A program made the position numbers and the translations under genes. A DNA stretch of 64,000 bases from contig NZ_FRCZ01000001.1 of NCBI RefSeq assembly GCF_900143085.1, forward strand, positions 248,001 to 312,000. Reading direction: 5' to 3'. The notes below the pieces were generated by a model that searched no databases, was not told where the DNA came from, and saw nothing but the letters and a program-made list of their open reading frames with translations. Within the stretch, counting starts at the first letter, position 1. Each line of letters starts with the position of its first letter. Positions 1 through 7,283 of the stretch are shown in pieces. Source of the stretch: Gracilibacillus kekensis (GTDB taxonomy: Bacteria > Bacillota > Bacilli > Bacillales > Amphibacillaceae).

Positions 1-421
1 GCAAATCTTTTTCTTGTACATAAACACCGTGGACTTGCAATCCTAGTCGTTGATAGAGCTCAATGCACTTTTTTAAATAAAGGCGATCTCCATCAATGTG
101 TAGTACCTTCACAGGTAATTGAAATCGTTGGACATTTCGGGGTTCTTGTTTTTTGTGTTCATATTCTTTTTTTTCTTTCATTAATTGATAATCTTGACGA
201 AAAAGACGATAGGAATACTCTTCTTTTTCTTTTATTTCTTCTTGTCTTTTCCGTACATCAGCTTCTGGTAAAATTCGTAGATCTTCTTCAGGGGCGTCTG
301 CTTCTAAACGGATATCTTCCCCGTGAAGTAAAACCTTGTTTCCATTGATATTTTTCACACGAAAAACAATATCATGTTTATAGGAATATCGTGTCACAAG
401 CATTCCTGTCATCAGATTCAC
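1..421 (-). CDS. yabG: YabG sporulation protease, 5' part only
   Basis: YabG is the sporulation-specific cysteine protease that trims spore coat proteins and exposes them to transglutaminase cross-linking. Reading leftwards from 421, about 140 residues are present and the gene runs off the left edge. The translated segment contains VTRYSYKHDIVFRV, KVLLHGEDIRL and VKVLHIDGDRLYLKKC, which line up in order with the N-terminal part of Bacillus YabG as I remember it. A GTG at 421 preceded by GGGGTGG gives an N-terminus the same length as the B. subtilis protein; ATG at 412 is an in-frame alternative. The catalytic part is outside the window. It is evidence for an endospore former. Confidence 0.85.
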   Translation of the reverse strand, partial: MNLMTGMLVTRYSYKHDIVFRVKNINGNKVLLHGEDIRLEADAPEEDLRILPEADVRKRQEEIKEKEEYSYRLFRQDYQLMKEKKEYEHKKQEPRNVQRFQLPVKVLHIDGDRLYLKKCIELYQRLGLQVHGVYVQEKDL

Positions 422-500
422 TCAACCACCCCATCTAGAGCTTGCTAATATAGGCTATGTATGAAGGGGTGATTTGGTGAAAATCACGATACGAAAATGA

Positions 501-525
501 TGCAACTAAAAAATCCTTAGTTGCA
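501..525 (-). terminator. Hairpin after the carboxypeptidase gene
   Basis: TGCAACTAA and TTAGTTGCA form a perfect 9-bp stem around a 7-nt loop, four bases beyond the stop codon of the minus-strand gene at 529. Read on the minus strand it is followed by TCATTTTCG, a modest T tract, so it is probably a weak intrinsic terminator. Confidence 0.6.
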
Positions 526-528
526 CCA

Positions 529-1365
529 TTATGGATATAGCCCAAAATATTCTTCTAAAGTCGTTTGTGCCTGGTAAATTTCTGTTGCCATTTCCTCTCC
601 CACATAGCGCAAATGCCATGGTTCATAGCCATAACCTGTTATCTCTTCTTTTCCTTCTGGATAACGGATAATAAATCCATATTTATGGGCATTATCTTCC
701 AGCCATTTTCCTTCATCTGTTTCAATAAAGCTTTGCTCTAACACTGCTACAAGGGCAGCTGACGCGACGTCCATCGCAAGTCCGGTCTGATGTTCACTTG
801 TTCCTGGCTTTGCGGAAAATTTATCGGCATGCTCTTGACCATTCTTAGCAACACTGTTTTCATATAATTGTTTCTGACGTTGAGCAGATCTGTAGCCGGA
901 AACCGCAATAAGATCGAGACCATCAGCTTCTGCTGCTTGAAAGAGTTCTTCCAGTGCATCTGCAGCAACTTGTCGCAATAATCTTTTAGGATTCCCTTCT
1001 CCAGCTGAAGGATGATAAGGGACATTAGCATCTACCAAATCACCTGGTTCATAACCGTCTGGCAGTTTTCGTTGTTTGTTGACAACGAGTTCTACACTTG
1101 TTGGATTATCAATAACTTTCAAGCCATCTTCTTGCTCTGCTGTATCGTTCTCTTGGTCGGATTGGTTTGGTGTATCTTGCTCTGACGTTTCTCCTTCGTC
1201 AGTTTCTTCGTCAACTCCCGCATTTACTAATGCTGTATTTGGTTCTTTTTTATGTTCAGCTTGGTAATTTCTTTTATCTTGTTTTTCTGTAGAATAACTT
1301 TCTTGCTGACAGCTTATCAATGTAACAAAAACCATCAGAATAAATAGTATAGCTATCTTTTTCAT
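529..1365 (-). CDS. M15-family D-alanyl-D-alanine carboxypeptidase lipoprotein
   Basis: This is a zinc carboxypeptidase of the VanY/LdcB family (peptidase M15B) that trims the terminal D-Ala from peptidoglycan stems outside the membrane. The first 20 residues form a lipoprotein signal ending in LISC, so the mature protein is anchored to the outer leaflet. Residues 24-100 are a low-complexity linker rich in Glu, Asp, Gln and Thr. The catalytic domain shows SGYRSAQRQKQLY, then SEHQTGLAMDV with the HxxxxxxD zinc pair, and the WHLRYVG motif with the last zinc histidine. At 278 residues it fits the family. It is monocistronic with its own downstream hairpin. B. subtilis YodJ is the likely closest relative, but I cannot tell orthologue from paralogue. 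Confidence 0.9.
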   Translation of the reverse strand: MKKIAILFILMVFVTLISCQQESYSTEKQDKRNYQAEHKKEPNTALVNAGVDEETDEGETSEQDTPNQSDQENDTAEQEDGLKVIDNPTSVELVVNKQRKLPDGYEPGDLVDANVPYHPSAGEGNPKRLLRQVAADALEELFQAAEADGLDLIAVSGYRSAQRQKQLYENSVAKNGQEHADKFSAKPGTSEHQTGLAMDVASAALVAVLEQSFIETDEGKWLEDNAHKYGFIIRYPEGKEEITGYGYEPWHLRYVGEEMATEIYQAQTTLEEYFGLYP

Positions 1366-1496
1366 TAATATTTCCTTTCTGTATCAATGTAACAAGTATT
1401 TGCTCTATTTACTATAACATAATAAGGGTGAATCCTATACACTGTGAAAGTACTATTTTTTTGGAAAATAGCACAAGCCATTACGTCATAAAACAA

Positions 1497-1523
1497 AAGC
1501 CTCGCCACAACAGGGCGAGGCTT
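1497..1523 (-). terminator. Intrinsic terminator of the IDEAL-domain gene
   Basis: A 10-bp GC-rich stem, AAGCCTCGCC paired with GGCGAGGCTT around a 7-nt loop, begins five bases after the stop codon of the gene at 1528. Read leftwards it is followed by TTGTTTTATG, a typical T-rich tail. Confidence 0.9.
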
Positions 1524-1527
1524 AATA

Positions 1528-1773
1528 TTAAGATTCCCATATATAACTATTGAATGTTTTACTTAATGATTCAAATGCTTCTTTATTATTTTCATCGATC
1601 GATTGATTTATATTTTCTTCTAAGCGTGCTTTATTCCAACTGAAACAGAGATCATCTAACACAAGTTGTGATGCCAAACGAATTTCAAATGGTATTTCTC
1701 TTTTCGCTTTAAGTACTAATTGCTCACTTTTGTCGAACTTTTTCAACTGATAACTAAGCTTATGTTTTTTCAT
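1528..1773 (-). CDS. Small IDEAL-domain protein
   Basis: An 81-residue soluble, charged protein. Its middle contains LVLDDLCFSWNKARLEENINQSIDE followed by EAFESLSKTF, which fits the IDEAL domain (Pfam PF08858), a roughly 37-residue helical module named after an Ile-Asp-Glu-Ala-Leu-like signature and seen in several small Bacillaceae proteins of unknown role. No signal peptide or membrane segment. A ribosome binding site (GGGAGGCG) precedes the ATG and a strong terminator follows, so it is transcribed as a single gene. The molecular function is not known; the family is sometimes found near competence or adaptor proteins, but nothing here supports such a link. Confidence 0.7.
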   Translation of the reverse strand: MKKHKLSYQLKKFDKSEQLVLKAKREIPFEIRLASQLVLDDLCFSWNKARLEENINQSIDENNKEAFESLSKTFNSYIWES

Positions 1774-1953
1774 GGAGCACGCCTCCCTTTTTATACTCTA
1801 TTTAAATAACATTGTATGCTGAAATGTTATTCTTGTGAATAGGTTACTAATCTTTTCCCTGAATTTAGGCAGTCAAAACGTATTCTTTCTCACTCTGAAG
1901 CAATATTTTCTAGGATTAGGAAACACTAATGTGGACGTAAAACAGTTTCATTT

Positions 1954-1965
1954 GATAAGCTTATC
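1954..1965. promoter_or_regulatory. 12-bp palindrome upstream of the CDF exporter
   Basis: GATAAGCTTATC is a perfect 12-bp palindrome 30 bases before the start codon at 1995 and next to AT-rich promoter-like DNA. Metal exporters are usually metal-regulated, so this could be an operator. No known regulator consensus was recognised and the site may be fortuitous. Confidence 0.3.
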
Positions 1966-1994
1966 TTACAATAGAGAAACTTCGGAGGACGATT

Positions 1995-2870
1995 ATGGAT
2001 CAATATCATAAATTCAAAGAGGGAGAAAAGGGAGCATGGTTAAGCATCTTCACCTATATCTTTCTTGCTGCAGTAAAGTTAATTATTGCTACTATAGGTA
2101 ATTCCTCCGCATTACGAGCTGATGGACTAAATAATGCAACAGACGTTATTGCCTCAATTGCTGTCCTAATAGGACTTAAAATTTCAAGAAAACCACCTGA
2201 TGACGATCACCATTATGGACATTTTCGCGCAGAAATGATCGCATCACTTATTGCTGCTTTCATTATGGTAACAATTGGTATACAAGTGCTAATTGATACT
2301 GTTAAATCGATCATCGTTGGTGAGTTTTCTCAACCCGATATGTTGACAGCATGGACTGCTTTAGCAGCTGCTGTTATTATGTTTCTCGTTTATGCTTATA
2401 ACTTACGGCTAGGAAAAAAAGTAAACAGTGCTGCCCTACAAGCTGCCGCACAGGATAATAAGTCTGATGCCCTTGTAAGTATTGGTGCTTTTATTGGAAT
2501 TGTCGGTGCTCAATTTAATTTATACTGGTTAGATCCACTGGCTGGGGCTATTGTTGGTCTGATTATTTGTAAAACGGCTTGGGACATATTTAGCAATGCC
2601 ACACACACGCTTACCGATGGTTTCCATCCAAAAGAACTGGAGGAAATTAAAGAAAGTATTGATACGCATCCAGATGTATTAAATATTAAAGACGTAAAAG
2701 GACGCTTGCATGGTAATCAATCGCTAATCGAAGCAACTATTTATGTTGATCCTTTACTGACAGTTAAGGAGAGTCATAAAATCACTGATAATATTGAGGA
2801 AAAATTAAAAGAAGATCATGATGTTCCACACGCACATATCCATATTGAGCCTTTTGAAAAGGAAAAATAG
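1995..2870 (+). CDS. mneS: CDF-family metal cation exporter, MneS/YeaB-like
   Basis: A 291-residue cation diffusion facilitator: six transmembrane helices followed by a cytoplasmic dimerisation domain. The metal-site signatures are visible: ADGLNNATD in TM2 and AAQDNKSDALVS in TM5, each giving two acidic ligands. The start MDQYHKFKEGEKGAWLS and the motif KPPDDDHHYGHFRAE closely resemble B. subtilis YeaB, now MneS, an Mn(II)/proton antiporter; the N-x-x-x-D and D-x-x-x-D arrangement fits Mn/Fe exporters more than Zn exporters such as CzcD at 20522. A GGAGGACG ribosome binding site sits seven bases before the ATG. It stands alone, with repeat DNA downstream. The substrate is inferred from similarity. 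Confidence 0.8.
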   Translation: MDQYHKFKEGEKGAWLSIFTYIFLAAVKLIIATIGNSSALRADGLNNATDVIASIAVLIGLKISRKPPDDDHHYGHFRAEMIASLIAAFIMVTIGIQVLIDTVKSIIVGEFSQPDMLTAWTALAAAVIMFLVYAYNLRLGKKVNSAALQAAAQDNKSDALVSIGAFIGIVGAQFNLYWLDPLAGAIVGLIICKTAWDIFSNATHTLTDGFHPKELEEIKESIDTHPDVLNIKDVKGRLHGNQSLIEATIYVDPLLTVKESHKITDNIEEKLKEDHDVPHAHIHIEPFEKEK

Positions 2871-2924
2871 AAAGAGGCTGAACGAGGACAATAATTTTTC
2901 CTAACTTCTAACACAAACGGATCG

Positions 2925-3440
2925 ATTTGCATTATAACGCAGTATGAGGATACTACGCAGCAAATAATGTCATAATTTTGACATAGTTTGTGCTTAAAAA
3001 CCGCTACGGCTTGTTTGCGCGATTCTCCTTTTGCGTGATATATTCTTTTATCGGACACTTGGGTAGGTGCGCACTTCTCCTTTTGGGCGATATACTCTTT
3101 TATCGGACACTTGGGAAGGTGCGCGATTCTCCTTTTGGGCGATATATTCTTTTATCGGACACTTGCGCAGGTGCGCACTTCTCCTTTTGGGCGATATATT
3201 CTTTTATCGGACACTTGCGCAGGTGTGCGGGCTTATTGCCCCCTGAAGAGAGTGTTTTTCGGAGTGTTAGCACTGCATTAGTCTCGATACTTTTATTTCA
3301 GTTAGTTCACAGCAATTTAGTTAAATGGGGACACCCCGTGGTAAAAGGAAAGTGGGTAGCCGGAGCGGATGTTAACCAGTTTAAACTATTCCAAAATTAC
3401 CACACAGTTTATTGCATAGTATCCTCCTAACACGCATAAA
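2925..3440. repeat. Composite dispersed repeat containing a tandem array
   Basis: The 600 bases between 2870 and 3475 hold no convincing gene. The left flank (about 2935-3015) includes GAGGATACTACGCAG and AACCGCTACGGCTTG-like sequence, and the right flank (about 3335-3440) ends in ATCCTCCTAACACGCATAAAAACC. Both flanks match the corresponding ends of the element at 33.65-34.14 kb. The stretch 3240-3300 (GAGTGTTTTTCGGAGTGTTAGCAC) matches 58405-58450. Between the flanks, in place of a long hairpin core, lies the 52-bp tandem array at 3023-3230. Confidence 0.7.
3023..3230. repeat. Four tandem copies of a 52-bp unit
   Basis: Units begin with TTCTCCTTTT at 3023, 3075, 3127 and 3179, an exact 52-bp period. 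Each unit contains GCGATATATTCTTTTATCGG, an imperfect palindrome of CGATA and TATCG arms, then ACACTTGCGCAGGTGCGCAC. Because 52 is not a multiple of three, the apparent reading frame through it shifts from copy to copy and does not look coding. Confidence 0.9.
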
Positions 3441-3474
3441 AACCTTTCATTACTTAGCTGCTTGGAGTCTTATC

Positions 3475-4011
3475 TTACACTTGATCCAATTTCTGCAACA
3501 GAATATCTATATCATTAAAACCATATGCCGTTTCCTGATAGGTATCATAACCGATAGTTGTTTGCTCCTCGTCTATTTTGCTGGCACCATATTTTAAATA
3601 AAATTGGTTGCTTGGATTTTTAGTTAGTACCCAAACTAATAGTGAAAGGTAACCTAATTCTTTCATTTCTCCGGCAAAGGTTTTTAATAATCTTTTCCCT
3701 AATCCTTTCCCTTGATGAGTAGGCAATAAATAAATCGCAAAGATCTCCCCATCATATCCAAAACGACCTGTACGTTCCTTCCCTCCAGAAATAAATCCTA
3801 CAATTTTCCCTTTTTCCTCGATCACAGTTGCAGGTTGTTGCTTACGTGGTAATTTTAATATCGTTTCCCATAAAATCTGACGATGCTCGACCGTCGTATT
3901 GGAAATATCACGTTCATTTATAAGGTTTTGATATGTTGCTTTCCAACTATTCACATGTACTTCGGCAATATCTTGCGCATCCTCAAGACGCGCTTTTCTA
4001 ATTGTATACAT
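3475..4011 (-). CDS. GNAT-family N-acetyltransferase
   Basis: A 178-residue acetyl-CoA dependent N-acetyltransferase. The start YTIRKARLEDAQDIAEVH is the usual GNAT beta1-alpha1 region, and the acetyl-CoA pyrophosphate loop is visible in IYLLPTHQGKGLGKRLL (Q-x-x-G-x-G/A type). A conserved FYLKYGA segment follows near residue 140. The small-molecule or protein substrate cannot be read from sequence. The gene starts 21 bases after the stop of azlD, so it may be the last gene of the map-azlC-azlD transcript, and it ends at the repeat region. Confidence 0.85.
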   Translation of the reverse strand: MYTIRKARLEDAQDIAEVHVNSWKATYQNLINERDISNTTVEHRQILWETILKLPRKQQPATVIEEKGKIVGFISGGKERTGRFGYDGEIFAIYLLPTHQGKGLGKRLLKTFAGEMKELGYLSLLVWVLTKNPSNQFYLKYGASKIDEEQTTIGYDTYQETAYGFNDIDILLQKLDQV

Positions 4012-4032
4012 ACGGTTTACACCCTAACCTTG

Positions 4033-4326
4033 TTAGATTGTTAATAAAAACACGGTAATTATGGCACTTAATACAACGAAAATCACATGGATCTTCAACC
4101 AGGCTAATGTGATTGCTACTACCCCTGCAATCAAGCCGATATAGGGTTTTTCTGGGATAACAGTCAGGATACCAGGAAAAATAAGTGCACCTAATGCAGC
4201 ATACGGAATCGCTTTCAATCCCCTATTGGCCCAATCAGGAAATTGGATCCAATCAACAATATATGCTGGTATAATTCGCGGAATCACGGTCACTAATGCC
4301 ATTCCGATAATAATTACCCAGATCAT
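4033..4326 (-). CDS. azlD: AzlD-type branched-chain amino acid export subunit
   Basis: A 97-residue membrane protein with about four hydrophobic segments; AzlD is the small partner of AzlC in exporting branched-chain amino acids (and azaleucine). The ATG at 4326 is preceded by GGAGGAAAAAGT and overlaps the azlC stop codon as ATGA, so translation is probably coupled. Longer in-frame readings upstream lack a ribosome binding site and would overlap azlC heavily. The sequence PRIIPAYIVDWIQFPDWANRG with AIPYAALGALIFPG is characteristic of the family. No regulator of the Lrp type (AzlB) is seen next to it. Confidence 0.88.
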   Translation of the reverse strand: MIWVIIIGMALVTVIPRIIPAYIVDWIQFPDWANRGLKAIPYAALGALIFPGILTVIPEKPYIGLIAGVVAITLAWLKIHVIFVVLSAIITVFLLTI

Positions 4327-5036
4327 ACTTTTTCCTCCTCTAACACGAAAATACCCAAACATGCTGCTATTATTGTACCTGCAACTATTCCCCAACCTTG
4401 TCCTATGTAGGGACTCACAAGATAATTAATGAACATAGCAGACAAACTGATAATAGCAATTCGATGATACTTTCGGACGGAAGGAATCAGTAAACCAATA
4501 AACATCGCATATAAAGCAACACCCATACTTTGAGTTAATGTTTCCGGGATTACATCTCCTAAAACTCCTCCAAGAAATGAACCAATTACCCATGATAAAT
4601 AAGAGGTAAGCATAATCGTTCCATAAAAAAAGTATCCATATGTTTGACTTACTTGCTTTTTATAAATGGATGATACAGAAAAAGTTTCATCTGTTAAACC
4701 AATCGTTAAAAGGAATTTCCATTTCATCGCATAATGTTTGATCTGATTTACAAAGGATAAACTCATTACAAAGTGCCGAAAGTTTAATACAAAAGTCGCA
4801 ATGATAATTTCCATTGCACTGACTCCCATTCCTATCATCCCAGCACCCATAAATTGAGCAGCACCTGCAAATACAAAAAGACTCATGCCTGTGAGTTCTA
4901 ATAAAGATAAGCCAGCTTGCTTCGCTAACACACCATAAGCAATGGCAATTGGTATATAACCAACCACTATCGGTGAACCAGCAATGAACCCATCTCTGAT
5001 CTGCATCTTAATTAACTGTTTTTCCTCTAGGTCCAT
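4323..5036 (-). CDS. azlC: AzlC-type branched-chain amino acid permease
   Basis: A 237-residue inner-membrane protein of the AzlC/YgaZ family, the large subunit of a branched-chain amino acid exporter. Family features visible are GFIAGSPIVVGYIPIAIAYG at residues 13-33, FAGAAQFMGAG near 60 and LNFRHFVMSLS near 85, with seven or so hydrophobic helices. It lies 27 bases downstream of the methionine aminopeptidase gene and overlaps azlD by four bases, so the two transporter subunits are co-translated. Substrate range is inferred from the family. Confidence 0.9.
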   Translation of the reverse strand: MDLEEKQLIKMQIRDGFIAGSPIVVGYIPIAIAYGVLAKQAGLSLLELTGMSLFVFAGAAQFMGAGMIGMGVSAMEIIIATFVLNFRHFVMSLSFVNQIKHYAMKWKFLLTIGLTDETFSVSSIYKKQVSQTYGYFFYGTIMLTSYLSWVIGSFLGGVLGDVIPETLTQSMGVALYAMFIGLLIPSVRKYHRIAIISLSAMFINYLVSPYIGQGWGIVAGTIIAACLGIFVLEEEKV

Positions 5037-5063
5037 TACAATGTTGACTCCTTCTTCATAATC

Positions 5064-5819
5064 TTAAAGTTCGTCTTGATCCGTTAAGATGATCGGACCT
5101 TCTTTTGAAATAACTAAGGTGTGTTCAAATTGCGCAGAACGCTCTCCATCGACTGTGCGTGCTGTCCAATTGTTATCATCCATTTTACTTTGCCATACAC
5201 CTTCGTTAATCATTGGTTCGATTGTAATAACCATACCTTCCTTTAAACGTGGACCTTTCCCAGCTAAACCAAAGTGAGGAATTTGTGGATCTTCATGAAT
5301 GGTTGGTCCAATTCCATGACCAGTGAATTCCCGCACAACAGAATAGCCTTCAGCTTCCGCATATTGTTGAATGGCATGACCAATGTCACCAATTCGTTTA
5401 CCTGGCATTGCTTGTTCGATCCCTTTATATAAAGAAGTTTTTGTTACTTCTAATAACTTTTCTGTTTTTTTATCCGGCTCTCCAACAGCATACGTCCATG
5501 CTGAGTCAGCTAAGCCACCATTTAAGTTAACTACCATATCTATTGTCACGATGTCACCCTTTACTAATTTTTCATCTCTAGGAAAGCCGTGACAAATCTC
5601 ATCATTTACAGACGCACAAGTCGCATAAGGATAATCACTATAGCCTTTCTGTTCTGGAGTTGCACCGTGTTCTTCTAAAAAGACCTCTACAAAATCATCA
5701 ATTTCTTTTGTTGTTATGCCAGGTTTGATTAGTTTCGCAATTTCTCTGTGACATTTTGCGAGCACTTTGCCTGCCTCACGCATCATTTCTATTTCACGTT
5801 TACTTTTTCTTGTGATCAT
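5064..5819 (-). CDS. map: Type I methionine aminopeptidase, YflG-like
   Basis: A 251-residue cytosolic dinuclear metalloenzyme that removes the initiator methionine from new proteins. All active-site residues are present: H77 in EICHGFP, metal ligands D94 and D105, H168 in GHGIG, E201 in ITIEPM and E232 in QFEHT. The length and the C-terminal part with SKMDDNNWTARTVDG are closer to the second B. subtilis enzyme MapB/YflG than to the essential MapA in the ribosomal-protein cluster; a separate MapA probably exists elsewhere. It appears to lead the transcript that continues into azlC, azlD and the GNAT gene. Confidence 0.92.
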   Translation of the reverse strand: MITRKSKREIEMMREAGKVLAKCHREIAKLIKPGITTKEIDDFVEVFLEEHGATPEQKGYSDYPYATCASVNDEICHGFPRDEKLVKGDIVTIDMVVNLNGGLADSAWTYAVGEPDKKTEKLLEVTKTSLYKGIEQAMPGKRIGDIGHAIQQYAEAEGYSVVREFTGHGIGPTIHEDPQIPHFGLAGKGPRLKEGMVITIEPMINEGVWQSKMDDNNWTARTVDGERSAQFEHTLVISKEGPIILTDQDEL

Positions 5820-5929
5820 TTTTTAACTTCCTTTCTAAACCTTTACCAAATATCATCTCTATAAAGTTTATCATATTTTCCATAAAAGATGTGTTCCAAA
5901 ACGTCAGTATATTAAAACGATTATTTACT

Positions 5930-6170
5930 AAACCGCGGAGATACTATAAGAAAAAGCGTAGAGCGCCGTGGCGACCTCGGCATCACCCGAGATATAGGAA
6001 TCACTTGAGTGTTGACATCTGTTTTGTCTATAGGACATAGGAGAACTTAGCAGATGTTCCTCCGTTACGAACCGACGATGACTTTCACCCGAAAGCATAA
6101 GTGCGACTAAGCTTCTGGTTTCACCAATCGGCAAGTCTTCTTTATTGTAGGGCGTTCGGAGCTAGACATC
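5930..6170 (-). repeat. Dispersed intergenic repeat of the GTCTAGCTCC type
   Basis: Read on the minus strand the segment begins GATGTCTAGCTCCGAACGCCC and ends GCGCTCTACGCTTTTTCTTATAG. From memory, elements with a GTCTAGCTCC start and a GCGCTTTTCTTATAG-like end are scattered between genes in many Bacillaceae genomes. Inner hairpins such as CTTTC-ACCC-GAAAG are visible. It has no convincing gene; a 68-codon frame across it has no ribosome binding site. Confidence 0.55.
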
Positions 6171-6249
6171 AGCGATAATTTTTCATATAGAAAACTAGCA
6201 AGAGAAATAGTTCTCTTACTAGTTAAGATGTTACCTGTATTATTTTTTA

Positions 6250-6360
6250 TTAGAAGCCGCCGTATCCCCATGAAGCACCGATGATAATTAACAAAATAAA
6301 CAATACGACGATTAGGGCAAAGCCAGAGCCGTATCCGCCTCCATATTGTTGTGCGCCCAT
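6250..6360 (-). CDS. YjcZ-family tiny membrane protein
   Basis: A 36-residue peptide starting MGAQQYGGGYGSG, followed by one hydrophobic helix (ALIVVLFILLIIIGA) and ending SWGYGGF. This is the YjcZ family of tiny Bacillus transmembrane proteins (TIGR01732), typically made during sporulation. The start at 6360 is chosen because AAAGGAGGG lies seven bases upstream; the ATG at 6366 would be too close to that site. It lies in a 700-base region otherwise made of repeat DNA, and is too short for usual gene finders. Confidence 0.85.
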   Translation of the reverse strand: MGAQQYGGGYGSGFALIVVLFILLIIIGASWGYGGF

Positions 6361-6521
6361 CTTCATCCCTCCTTTAATACTTACACTTATAAAGTATGTA
6401 GGTGAGGAGGAAATGGTCAGTAATAATTCTTAAAATAGGTATTCACCTAATTATCATGGTGAAATCGCTCATAATATCATCTTTTAAGGAACATTAAGTC
6501 TTGCAAATTGATGTGTTATTA

Positions 6522-7274
6522 TTAAAAAACATCCTTAACACTATAATAATCACCATTTTTAATCGAAGATTCATTTAATAAACGTTTTACTAATACATTT
6601 GCTACAACATCCGTGTTTCGAAGTTTATCTTCCGTTTTGTAATTTTTAAATTGTTCTACATCAACAAATTGACTTGGATCTGCGGAACGTATTTCTCCTT
6701 GCATGTCTGTGTCCATAATACTTGGATCAAACAAGAAAATTTTATTATTTGTTTCTAATTTTTCTTGTTCCAGTGCAACTGTATCAGTATAACGATCCAA
6801 GCCTGCTTTCGTACTGCCATAAGCATTCCATCCATAAACAGACCGTTTTGCCGCACCAGATGTTATATTCACCAGAACTAAAGGAATGTCACGATCACGC
6901 CATGCTTCCAACCACAGGTTTGTAATCACCATTGGCGCTAACAAATTTACATGAACATGTGACGTCAATTGTTCTGTAGTTTGTTTACCCACTTGTTCAA
7001 TTGGTGATACTAAAGCTGCATTTTGGACCAACTGTAAGGAATCGATGGGTTGTTCTTTCAAAAAGTTAATAATTTTGAAAAATGTTTTTTCCGTTTGCTC
7101 GATATTAGCTAAATCAACTTGATAATGCTGATAACTGCCGGGTAAATCAGCGTTTTCTAAAGCTTGATTTTTACTTCTTGCTAGACCGATCACATTCACA
7201 GATGCTTCCATTAATAGCCTTGCGATGGACGCACCAAGACCTTTTGATGTTCCTGTTACTACTGCATATTTCAT
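6522..7274 (-). CDS. Short-chain dehydrogenase/reductase, YueD-like
   Basis: A 250-residue NAD(P)-dependent reductase with a Rossmann fold. The nucleotide motif is TGTSKGLG near residue 8 and the catalytic Ser-Tyr-Lys set is in NITSGAAKRSVYGWNAYGSTKAG. The sequence resembles B. subtilis YueD, a benzil reductase related to sepiapterin reductases, rather than fatty-acid FabG. The gene begins nine bases after the PLP enzyme gene at 7284 stops, so the two are almost certainly cotranscribed; that suggests a reductive step acting on a product of that enzyme, which is inference. Natural substrate unknown. Confidence 0.85.
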   Translation of the reverse strand: MKYAVVTGTSKGLGASIARLLMEASVNVIGLARSKNQALENADLPGSYQHYQVDLANIEQTEKTFFKIINFLKEQPIDSLQLVQNAALVSPIEQVGKQTTEQLTSHVHVNLLAPMVITNLWLEAWRDRDIPLVLVNITSGAAKRSVYGWNAYGSTKAGLDRYTDTVALEQEKLETNNKIFLFDPSIMDTDMQGEIRSADPSQFVDVEQFKNYKTEDKLRNTDVVANVLVKRLLNESSIKNGDYYSVKDVF

Positions 7275-7283
7275 CGTTTCACC

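Noticed and set aside
1871-1994. yybP-ykoY manganese riboswitch before the CDF gene
   Set aside because: The leader is too short and the conserved loop sequences of that riboswitch are not present.
2990-3430. 146-codon open frame on the plus strand
   Set aside because: It runs through the 52-bp array and a dispersed repeat, has no ribosome binding site, and the repeat period is not a multiple of three.
5928-6134. 68-codon frame on the minus strand
   Set aside because: It lies entirely inside a dispersed repeat and has no ribosome binding site.
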